NCBI GenBank assembly: GCA_034440635.1
Contig: JAOTON010001030.1
Coordinates: forward strand, 632,501-696,500
From: Lepas anatifera
Taxonomy: Eukaryota; Arthropoda; Thecostraca; Lepadidae
Length of the DNA: 64,000 bases
Reading direction: 5' to 3'
A program made the translations under genes and the position numbers. This document shows, in pieces, positions 21,291 to 29,892 of this stretch. Numbering within the stretch: position 1 is the first letter of the stretch; the number at the start of each line of letters is the position of its first letter. Below the pieces are notes generated by a model, which saw only the letters and a program-made list of their open reading frames with translations, searched no databases and was not told where the DNA came from.

Positions 21291-22085
21291 CTGCGGCGAG
21301 GAGCATGTTCATAAGTTGATAAGGTGTAGACTGGCATGTCTCCTCCAATCCGGATGCAAAAATCGTTTGGATTGTATATTCGAGCACAGCCCTTCATCAG
21401 AATCATGTAGGTAATATCACAAATTCTCGGTTACAGTGCAGGCAGACCTTGAATTCGAGGTCTGGCTACACCTACATGATTTCTGATGTAGGGCTATGCC
21501 CGAACATACTATCTAAGTGTTGTTTACATCCGGATTCGAGGTGGCAGGCCAGGGCCCTGTTCACGGCAACTGCTGCTCACTGCTCACGCTTTGAACACCA
21601 CAGCCGCCGCTCTCCGCGGATCAGCGTGTGACGCCACCGATTCAAAGCGTCGGTGTTCACCCGTGAACAGCGGCACCGCAGAAACCACCTCAAAGATGGC
21701 GCCGATTTGCCGAACCAAACGTAAGGGAAGATTTACAGGCGATGATTGTGAACAACATGTGTTGCATTTCATGTGAAAACACACAGTAATTTATGACAGC
21801 AATTCACGACATAAATAAACCCACAACGGCTGCAATTACCGTTACTTGATCGTCTCCCCCGCGCCACTACAGCAAGCAGTTCTTCTGCGCGTGCTGCGCG
21901 CGGCTGCGGCGCGAATATTCCGCCTGCAGACGCGCGCAGGCGCGAGCCGAGAGGTGACGTCACACGCCCCTCCCCTTCTCCCCACACTGCTGGACTCTGA
22001 TTGGCTGTCAGCAGTGCGCGCAGTGGCGAGCCGTTAAATTGTGCACCGTGAACAGGGCCCAGTCTTCACCTTATCAACTCATAAT
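21291..22085. repeat. Long imperfect inverted repeat (foldback), interrupted by a MITE
   Basis: Sequence at about 21300-21440 is the imperfect reverse complement of about 21455-21552 continued at 22060-22085. Matched landmarks are CATCCGGATT, AATCATGTAGGT and ACCTTATCAACT. The dyad centre is near 21447. Removing the insertion at 21553-22059 together with one TSD copy restores continuous pairing, which independently confirms the insertion boundaries. Confidence 0.75.
21553..22059. mobile_element. PIF/Harbinger-like MITE
   Basis: The element is 507 bp with a 14-bp perfect TIR, GGCCCTGTTCACGG, flanked by a 3-bp CAG duplication (21550-21552 and 22060-22062). A 3-bp TSD and a GGSCYTGTT-like TIR fit the PIF/Harbinger superfamily. 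That family usually targets TWA, so CAG is unusual. There is no transposase frame. Confidence 0.75.
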
Positions 22086-22199
22086 GTATTTTCTGCAAAC
22101 TACTCTCCCTCATGAAAATGGTTCCGGCTTATTTAAAATCCCAGAGAGTAAGACCCTCCACGAGATTTTAAATGAAATACACATCCCATAGGGGATATA

Positions 22200-22580
22200 G
22201 CCTAATTTATATTTTGTTTATCCAAAACCATGCAGTTGCAGGTAGTAAGCATATCGTAAGCGGAAAGCAGCCCTTCCCGGGGCTTTTTGGTGTTCGTTGA
22301 GTGGTGTCCAGGCTGGGCGCGTAGTGGAGACGAATTCTGACCGAATTCCGCCGTGAAGAAACAAATGAATGTTGCCTGGCAAAAAGCATTATCTGCTCTG
22401 CTCATGAAAATACTGTTTTTTACCGGCAACAATTCGTCAGATTTTACACAGCAATCGCCAGGCAAAAGGCAGTGTCTGGTCGGCCGTCTACATACTGCCT
22501 ACTGCCCGGGGACAACCATCGCGACGAAAGCGTGAAGATTAGCAGTATGTGGATACTGCGTTTTGCCTGGTTAACCCTCG
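22200..22580. other. Non-coding stretch with short inverted segments
   Basis: GCCTGGCAAAAAGCATTATC near 22374 has an inverted counterpart near 22550-22570 (TTTTGCCTGG), suggesting a decayed MITE. No TSD was identified. Confidence 0.35.
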
Positions 22581-22588
22581 CCCCACCG

Positions 22589-23567
22589 GGGCCATAGATG
22601 GCCCCCACCCCTAAGGTTTTTCAAGATAGCAGAAAAACGACGAAACGCAGCGCCGCGGTTGAGGGCTCTATCTCTCACCTCATCATTTTCCCACCATCCC
22701 TGAAAATGTTTACCCTGGGTCACCCAAGGTCAGGTCACCAGACGAGGTCAACCAAGGTCACTCACTTCAACTTTGAAGCTCTATCAGAGCTACATTTCTT
22801 AGTCGATCAATTTGAAACTTGCTACACTTCATGACTCTTCCAGGGTCTACAACGTGTATATCCGGGATTTTTCGATTTCCTGACCCGAGGTCAGGTCACG
22901 AGGCGACCTCTCCCATTGGAAAAGCACGGGAAAAAGCTGTCTCATGATCTATAAGCCACAAAAATGATTGAAAATGCTCAGACTGCTCAGAACAGCGTTT
23001 TTTGACACCCTTTCACGGATCCCAGGGGTCATATTTGCCCTTTTACTTTTCCAAGGTCATCCAAGGTCACCAGGGGTCAAAAACAGTATTTTGACAATAA
23101 CTTTGGACCTAATTAAGCTCGAGCGCTGAAACAAACACCATCGTGTTTGTCTCGTCACTGGCTTTCATTTGATAAACGGCAAGGTCACTTTCTGACCTTT
23201 CCTGACCTCAGGTCATATTAGGTCACGAGGTGATCTCTGGAGGTCAAACCACTGGCGGGAGATCTTAACGTTCCACATAGCGGAAAAAGGTCTGGCAATT
23301 TCCTATCAAATGTACTTAATCAGATCTCAATAGCTCTAATGGCATAGGAGTTATGTCCAATTTTCTTAGGCATTGCATATTTGAGTGAAAATAGCCTATC
23401 GTGACCTTTCTTGACCTCTGGAGGTCAAACCATTGCCCTGAGCGCTTAAACATGTGAATTAATTTCTTACTGAATTCACGCGAGCTTTCTAATGAACTTT
23501 GCAGATTTTCGCTAACCCCCATATTTTCGGAGTTAGAGGGGGCCATCGATGGCCCCCGGTGGGGCGA
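22589..23567. mobile_element. GC-capped AGGTCA-rich non-autonomous element, second copy type
   Basis: The left end TCGCCCCACCGGGG plus CCATAGATGG mirrors the right end, which contains the 20-bp palindrome GGGGGCCATCGATGGCCCCC followed by GGTGGGGCGA. The body is full of AGGTCA/TGACCT half-sites (22715-22765, 22875-22915, 23040-23075, 23185-23245, 23400-23430). The region next to the left cap (GCAGAAAAACGACG...GCGCCGC) resembles the right-cap side of 923-1709. No TSD was found and there is no coding frame. Confidence 0.6.
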
Positions 23568-24411
23568 AGGTGGCACCGGAGCCCCCGTGGGGCGCGGCTT
23601 AAGGCATGCGTTTCTGCGGGCCGTACTGCCTTTTGACATAACTTATATACGTTTTATGTGAAATATTTACATTTGATTGTTATAATTTTGGTACCATTAG
23701 ACGCGCAATTTCAAGGGATTTCCAGTGATACCAAAAACCAAAAATCGAGAAGTAATGATACATACTGTTTTTTGCCTGCGACGGCAGAATTTAATTTTTT
23801 CAAGAGGCTCTATTCTGGCTGCTTGTCGGGGTCTGATAATTTATGCTAGAGCTCTACAATTTGGTAGGTTGATAGGCGCTTCTACGCCAGACACCCAAAC
23901 TAGAGCCCCGAATCTAAATCCAAAATAGTTTTTGAGAAATTTTAAAGCAAACCTTTTCAATTTTGTATTTTTCATGTTTTTGCTTTTAGAATACGAACTT
24001 AAAATTATTTCCTTTTGAATAAGCAACAAGGGCCAGCTAAGAAAAAAGTTTCGAGCAGTTCAGACCATATTCATCCCGTAAAAACGTGGTATTTCTGATG
24101 CAGGCTAAAAAGCTACTGAAAATTGATGGCCGACTTTTAAATCCGAAATATCAGAATGCACGCTTCAGTTAGCTTAAAGACAGTTACCTAGGGGTAGCTA
24201 GGCCAATTTTATTGGGCCTAGGCATGGTGTTCAGTGCAAAACGTAAAACTTTGGCCTAGTTTTTGCCGTTCTTCTGGAGTATTACATTTTTGCTAATTTC
24301 ATTCAAATCTCAATAACTCGCGATCTAATTGATCGCTTTGACTTTTCATTTCAGGTAATGAAATAGCATTGCTGATTATGATATGAATATATCATAATCA
24401 TATACATATAT
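23568..24411. other. No gene recognised
   Basis: AT-rich sequence with no conserved frame. Short ATATGAATATATCATAATCATA-like palindromic AT sequence precedes the Penelope fragment. Confidence 0.4.
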
Positions 24412-25239
24412 ATGTACATATGTATATTATACCTGCATGGCACAAGCGAGTGCCCTGACCGCTATAAGGCGTCGGTAGTAAGGGCGTATGTACGCAGGGA
24501 TATCAAAACTTGCTCAACATGGACGCTAGTCAACCAGGAAATAAACCGGATCAAGCAATTTCTAGCCAACAACCGTTATCCAGTTGCTATGGTGGGCGAG
24601 GAAGTCAACAAGACACTGTCTAAACACCTCAAAACAAGGCACAGCAGCGGGGCACAAACTAATGGATCTAATCCAACTGGAGAAACTTTTAGCCTTTACT
24701 ACAATAACCAAATGTCCCCCGGATACAAGGCTGACAAACACGCTCTTCGGAAGATTATCCTCAGAAACTGCATACTAGCTCAACCGAACAACAGGATAGA
24801 TCTTAGAATATATTACACCTCACCCAAAACAGCCGCACTTATCATGAAAAACAACCTAACTCGTGACAAGACCAATCTCCAACATACCAATGTAGTTAAC
24901 CAATATACATGCAATATGGAAGACTGCGCGCTCCATCCCGGAAACACTTACATTGGCAACACATCCACAACACTCAGCAGGCGTCTCACATACCACAAAC
25001 AGTCAGGCACACCACTAGAGCACACTAACAAACACCACAGCAGCGCACTCCTCACACGACACACACTCGTAAACAACACGAAAATCATAGCAAGAACCAG
25101 AGATTCCAGAAGACTAGCCATCCTAGAAGCAGTTTATATACGAGAGAAAAACCCAAGACTCAACGCACAAGCAAACGCCAAAGTTTCCTTAGCCTTTTTG
25201 AAGGTCCACGCCTTACTTAATGCAGATAAGATCATATGA
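24412..25239 (+). pseudogene. Penelope-like element, GIY-YIG endonuclease fragment (5'-truncated)
   Basis: The frame has 275 codons. Similarity seems to begin at CPDRYK (residue 14), so the first residues are read-in. Residues 14-60 resemble the segment after the Penelope RT (AYVRR..CSTW). The endonuclease follows: a VVNQYTC segment in the GIY position (161-167), C172, Y180-I-G182 (YIG), R190/R191, H195 and the catalytic-type E239 in AILEA. The domain would nick target DNA for priming. The RT is absent, so this copy is 5'-truncated and cannot move by itself. The endonuclease frame itself is open. Confidence 0.85.
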
Positions 25240-25450
25240 TTTTCTCTGGATTAGGGTGTACCAGTTGGCTCTCCACGAGAACAACGCCGTGATTTATTTT
25301 GGACAACAATTTTGATTCAGAGTGTCTTTCGTTTCAACTGCAGAAGAAAGAGTAAGATGGTGACCTAGATAATTCATTAGTTAGAAATTAAAACAGCATG
25401 GTGACTTAAGAATTTGATTGTTACTTAAATAAGTGTATGGAAGATGTGTG

Positions 25451-25499
25451 GAATTTTGCTGAAGATAGTTTAAGAATAAACCGAAACCGGTCCTAAAAG
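25451..25499 (+). ncRNA. Hammerhead-ribozyme-like motif (degenerate), Penelope 3' region
   Basis: CTGAAGA at 25459-25465 matches the hammerhead core CUGANGA. It is followed by a GTTTA/TAAAC stem and GAAA at 25483-25486. ACC/GGT can then form stem III, ending in GGTC with cleavage expected after C25492. TTTTG before the core partly pairs with CTAAAA after it (stem I, about 4 of 5). Two mismatches lie next to the core in stem II. Penelope elements are known to carry hammerhead ribozymes in their terminal repeats, and this motif lies 210 bp after the endonuclease stop. Activity is uncertain. Confidence 0.4.
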
Positions 25500-25525
25500 T
25501 ATGCTACTCCATAATTTATTTGCTT

Positions 25526-25529
25526 TCTG
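25526..25529. repeat. TSD of the LTR element (left)
   Basis: TCTG is identical to 33247-33250. A 4-bp TSD is usual for Ty3/Gypsy integration. Confidence 0.85.
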
Positions 25530-25639
25530 TGTAAAGTTCCGATTTCCCCAACACTAGTGAGTGGCTTGCAATGGTGTATTCCAGCACATGCCCGCTGGGC
25601 ACGCTACCTCGAGCCAACTGACGCCGGCTGGTCCACACC
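25530..25639 (-). repeat. 3' LTR, distal 110 bp
   Basis: Matches 33073-33182 with a few substitutions. Ends at the target duplication GGTCCACACC (25630-25639), where an insertion begins. Confidence 0.9.
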
Positions 25640-26580
25640 AGGGCAGTTGAATAACGGGTACTTCAAAGTTTTGTACCCAAAGTGATCAGAATCATAGTTT
25701 AGTACCAGTTTTAGTATAGTATACTAGGAATATGCCAAAAATAATACTAGTTTAGTACATTGATATAAGGTAAACACAAACGCCTGCAGCTGGTGACTGT
25801 ATTTGTTTGTACCCAAAACAGGATGGAGAAGCAGTGCATCACATATGCTATTCGAATTATTTTTCGTGTTGTTTTGTCATGTCGGTATTGAGCAGAGGTG
25901 CGATGTCGGCCAGTAGCGTACGCGACCAGTAAATTAATACGACTACGTAGCAGGCATAAGCGGATCCAGGGTCGCAGATCGGAGGGGCGTGTTACGGGGG
26001 CGCCATCCAGATCAAGGGGGCGGCACTTTGGCCGACAAAACCTATCATGGGTATGTCAAATTCTATAGCGGCGCGCCGATTCTTGCATCGGGGGAGGGGT
26101 GCGGTGACATTTCAGGGGGCACCATCGACCCCACAGAGCACCGCCATGAACATTTGAGAGGACGCCGAGGGTTGATTCATTGTCCCTTTTATTAGGACAG
26201 GGGCGGATCTAGGCCATACGTTTGGGGAAGGCAATCTCAGGAAACATTGCGAACATGGTGTCGTTTCGATGACAATCGGCTGAAAGTGGGTACAATTCAG
26301 CCACTTTGGGGACCATGGCAGGGGCGGAAGCAGAATTTTCTCAAAAGAGGCTCGGTTTTCAATTGTAGGGGCCCCCGCTCGTGGTTTTCATTTTTCATAA
26401 ATTGGGCGTTAAAAGTGAACAAATCATCAGGGTGGTGTGTATTTAAACGTAAATAAAGTTTGATACTTATGGGGGACTCCAGGCCAGCTATTGGGACCCC
26501 CGAGACCAGTATCCGTGGCGTTTGGGCTCCTTGAATTTACCTAAGAAACGCCCACTGAACATAAAGGGAGCCCCCTGCTT

Positions 26581-26832
26581 CATAGGCGGATCCAGAATTG
26601 CCAATCAGGGAGGGGGCGCCATCCGTTCCGGGGGGCACCATTTTGAACGGTAAAATCTATCAGGTGGGCGGAAAATTCTATCGGTAGGCGCCGATTTTCG
26701 CATCCTGGTGGGGATAGGAAGCGACATCTTGGGGGGCACCATCGAGCCCTCAGGGGGCGCCGTGACCATTTCAGGGGGCGCCGAGGGTCGATCGGGGGCA
26801 CGTTTCCCCTTGTCCCCCTGGATCCGCCTATG
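26581..26832. mobile_element. hAT-like MITE, CATAGGCGGATCCAG family, copy 1
   Basis: 252 bp, with ends CATAGGCGGATCCAG and CTGGATCCGCCTATG. The flanks CCCTGCTT and CCCTGCGG agree at 6 of 8 positions. Same family as 43274-43510 and 43643-43942. Confidence 0.7.
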
Positions 26833-27049
26833 CCCTGCGGAGGACCTTTGTCGTGCTCAAGGCCAGGCTAACGGTACGCGGTCGCCCTCATCACCTACCA
26901 TCCCCTTAGATCCGCCCCTGGAACATGACGTATTTACTGCTGGATCCGCCTCTGCACTAGGCAAAAACATCCCTTAGAGCTAAAAGCATGAAGGGCGCAA
27001 AGTTGCATGAATTTCAAGCGAATACATTGTGTTTTGCCCATTCGGACTT

Positions 27050-27145
27050 TATGAAAAGTTTGGCCGCTTCTAGGATTCGAACCCACGCCTGAAATGAAAC
27101 CAAAACATGGGACTGGTTTTCACCGTCTAACTCTCTGGTTAATGT
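27050..27145 (-). mobile_element. tRNA-like / SINE fragment (minus strand)
   Basis: On the minus strand, GGGTTCGAATCC near 27082-27071 is a perfect B box. An A-box-like segment is weak. It could be a decayed SINE head or a tRNA pseudogene. I see no complete cloverleaf. Confidence 0.35.
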
Positions 27146-27343
27146 CACGGCTGGCGGTTTTGACCCCGGAAATGAAAATAAAAATGTCCTGGTGTCCATT
27201 TGAACTGCTTTTCGTGAGCCTGCGCGTGGTTTAAGATACCCTCCCGAGGCTCTAGATTGCAAGCTTTTAACATATGTTCCCTATGGACTAGTCGAAAATG
27301 CCAGCCGTTTAGTAGGAAAAACTTTGACCCCCGGGTCCACACC

Positions 27344-27407
27344 GCCCCGTCACCGCAGGTCGGAGTCTAAGCTCCGCCCACAACTCAATGGCAGGCTGAA
27401 CACCACA
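27344..27407 (-). repeat. 3' LTR, proximal 64 bp
   Basis: Continues the LTR after the insertion and ends (minus-strand start) at TGTGGTGTTC, as in the 5' LTR. Confidence 0.9.
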
Positions 27408-27420
27408 TCTCCCCCAAGTC
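27408..27420 (-). promoter_or_regulatory. Polypurine tract
   Basis: On the minus strand CTTGGGGGAGA lies directly upstream of the LTR TGTGG start. This is the expected place and composition for plus-strand DNA priming in reverse transcription. Confidence 0.75.
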
Positions 27421-27579
27421 AAACGTTGCACAGTGGGCCGGCGGGCGCTCAAAAGCGTTTAAAATTAATTACCGTCGAACTATTGAGGCTACATCCGCAA
27501 TATTTTATATCTAGGGTTTTTAGATGCCCCCGAGTAGTTTTCGAGGCTGTTATTGCTGTATCTGCAGCCTATGTCCAGC

Positions 27580-28740
27580 TATTGGCATAATATTACTAGG
27601 ATAATATACATAGTAATATACCCCTCCGGATAACAATTTTCCTTCGCCTTTGGGATGTCGAATAGAGGACATATGTCGGCATTCTGACATTCTGACCAGG
27701 GGCGTATCCAAGGGGGGCAGGGACAGCCACCCCCCCCCCCCCTGAGGGCCCCCTGAGGGCACGGGTCGCGGGAAGCGCGGCTCGCCCGCACTATGCTCTG
27801 TGGTCAAATATGAAATTTCCTACCAGACAGGGCCCTCTTAAGCCCTCTTCAGCACTATTCTGTAACAAGCAGAACCCTTTTTATCCATCAGGGCCCTTTT
27901 GGCGCTGTCGCAGGGGCCTTTTTCGGGGCGCCGCCCCCCCTGAGCGAAATCCTGGCTACGCCCCTGATTCTGACTCTTGGCCGACTCTCTGGTAAACTGC
28001 CAGGTTTGCTTCGTATGCTGCCCTTCAATGAACACAGCAAGTGCTTCTTCGTCCATGTATCGTATTGGGGTATTTGCTGGTTTTCTCAGCATTTTTCTTA
28101 CCTTAGTAGGTCTTGTGGGAGTCACGGTCACGTCTTTGAGAAAACTAGAAAGGCCCTGGCGCTTTGGAGCGTGTGACATTCAAAATCTCTGCGGAGGAGC
28201 AACCAGCCATGAAAGCGGAGGTTCGACGACGTTTGGAGCTACCAGAAAGTGTTCCACATAAACCCACAGGCCGACAAGGACCCCGGCTTGTAGATGGCTG
28301 GTCAAGGTCAACAGGCTCCAATACCCTCGGTGAATCTGCTGCGATGGAACACTCATTCAGCCACTGTTCCTCTTTCTCCAAGAAGCGGTTTAGGGTCCTG
28401 TGACTTGCTTGCCATTTCCGCTTCAGCCTTGCGATAAAAATTGTAATTTTCGACCGCATGTGTCTCTTTTATGCTCACTAAATCCGCCCTGTAATGTGTC
28501 CTTAACATATGACACTTCGTCATCCGCCGCCACTCTGTTGATACCAATATTGCCACGCACAAATTTAAACACATCCCTTCGTGAGATCATTTTTCCCACT
28601 ACAAAACCACAGTTCGCTAGAGCAAGGCACTTTTCCAACTGAGTCAGAGGCCTATTGTTTCTCTGCACCAGACCACTTCTGACTGAAGGAAACGACCGTC
28701 TTATGTTTCGTCTCATCTCAAATTTGAGCTCTCGTGATCA
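27580..28740 (-). pseudogene. Remnant ORF of unidentified repeat-encoded or captured protein
   Basis: On the minus strand, three overlapping frames (28716-28423, 28459-28145, 28179-27967) and a segment after a MITE (27696-27600) read like one frameshifted protein. Features are LALANCGFVVGKMISRRDVF, VDLDQPSTSRG, a SKRRRTSAF basic patch, an EEALAVFIEGQHTKQ helix and, after the MITE, a DIPKAKENCYPE-like segment. It resembles, from memory, a family of uncharacterised repeat-associated proteins in invertebrates, which I cannot name. It lies between the integrase stop and the PPT of the LTR element, so it is either captured sequence or an older insertion. Confidence 0.4.
27697..27966. mobile_element. 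hAT-like MITE, CAGGGGCGTAGCCA family, copy 2
   Basis: 270 bp with ends CAGGGGCGTATCCA / TGGCTACGCCCCTG and an exact 8-bp TSD, ATTCTGAC (27689-27696 and 27967-27974). Confidence 0.92.
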
Positions 28741-29892
28741 GTTCTCGTGCGAAGCGACGTAATCATCTGATGAATTTAGTGTAAAGCGAGTGGCAAACCC
28801 AGGCCAATCTGCATAGTATCTTAAGCCCCGAGCGGTGTTTAGACAATACCCATATTTCCTGTGTAAAGCATTTGACCCAATGTGACCTGGAAAAGATGGA
28901 TTAACTTGCAGGTCTACGAAATAGCTCAGAGTTGTGTTAACCGGGACTCGAGACGAATCCTAAAGGGAAAACTTGCCGACACTTGCCTTAAAAATGAACA
29001 ATTTCTACCATTTGGCTTGTAATAGTGTAATACTATGACCGCGCCCATGCATTGCACTGAACAACAAATATGCCCATAATATGAATTCGGGCAAAATCGG
29101 GCAAAAAGTACTTATAAGGCATGAAAGTAAACACCTTCAGCTACTTTGTGGACCAAGTTTCACTGCGGCACAAGGTGATATATTTTTTAAAACTCTATTT
29201 CAAATATAGTTTGATCAAGTCTATCTCCGTCAGTAACATTACTTGGTAAATTTGCTCCCCATACCTGACCAATACACGAAATGACGTTAAAACATGTAAT
29301 AACATATTTGGAACACTCCGTTCCTAGAAACAAAAGCCATAAAACTGATTTCTAAGCCTTTGAAACGTTGAAAAACACTTGTGAACAAATAAGGAAATTC
29401 AGGCGATAAGAACGCTCCGAAACGCTTTCGGTAGAAACCTCGTATTCAGACTGTTTCTGCACAGAGTTTTGTAGTCGTCTAGAAAAAATAAGAATGCTAT
29501 CGTGTTCTACATTCAGTTTCGCGCTGATGACTCCCATAAAACAGCAATATTTTTGAACTTACGAAATCTGAATAATAAGCGCGTTTGAGGGTCCGCGGGC
29601 CCACTGTGCGTTGGTAACGTTTGGCTTCACAGGTGAAAACAAAACAAAGTATTGCGTTTGAATATGACCAATGAACTGTCGTCACCTTATCTCCCCCCAA
29701 GACAAACGAAAAAGTTTGGCGGCATTGAAACTCATAAAGGCAGGCAAGTAAAAGGCAAAACCTTTAACTCATAAACCAGTCCTCACGCATACGGAAACAC
29801 GTTACGAATTACGCTGTGTTGGCAGGAAATAATCGCACGATCACTGAGTCCCGCGATTCTCTCATCGATGTGCCGCACTTCATTGTAAACGC
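28741..29892. other. Non-coding part of the LTR element, no gene
   Basis: No conserved frame was found on either strand. The frame 29497-29700 (minus) has no recognisable feature. This may be 3' untranslated sequence of the retrotransposon or foreign DNA. Confidence 0.4.

Larger units (their letters stand above)
25640..27334. mobile_element. Nested insertions splitting the 3' LTR
   Basis: About 1.7 kb is flanked by a 9-10 bp duplication of LTR sequence (GGTCCACACC at 25630-25639 and 27334-27343). Removing it leaves a 174-bp LTR, the same length as the 5' LTR. Inside are nested GGCGGATCC-type elements: an outer pair of ends near 25953 and 26954, a middle pair with ends CAGGGGCGGATCTA at 26198 and its complement ending at 26920, and an inner MITE at 26581-26832. 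Confidence 0.75.

Noticed and set aside
24412..25239. Host GIY-YIG nuclease gene
   Set aside because: The segment upstream of the nuclease (CPDRY...CSSW/CSTW) is the Penelope RT-to-endonuclease linker. A second diverged copy in the window supports a mobile element.
27838..28740. Envelope gene of an endogenous retrovirus downstream of pol
   Set aside because: No signal peptide, fusion-type hydrophobic segment, glycosylation-rich ectodomain or transmembrane anchor is seen. The fragments are basic and soluble in character.
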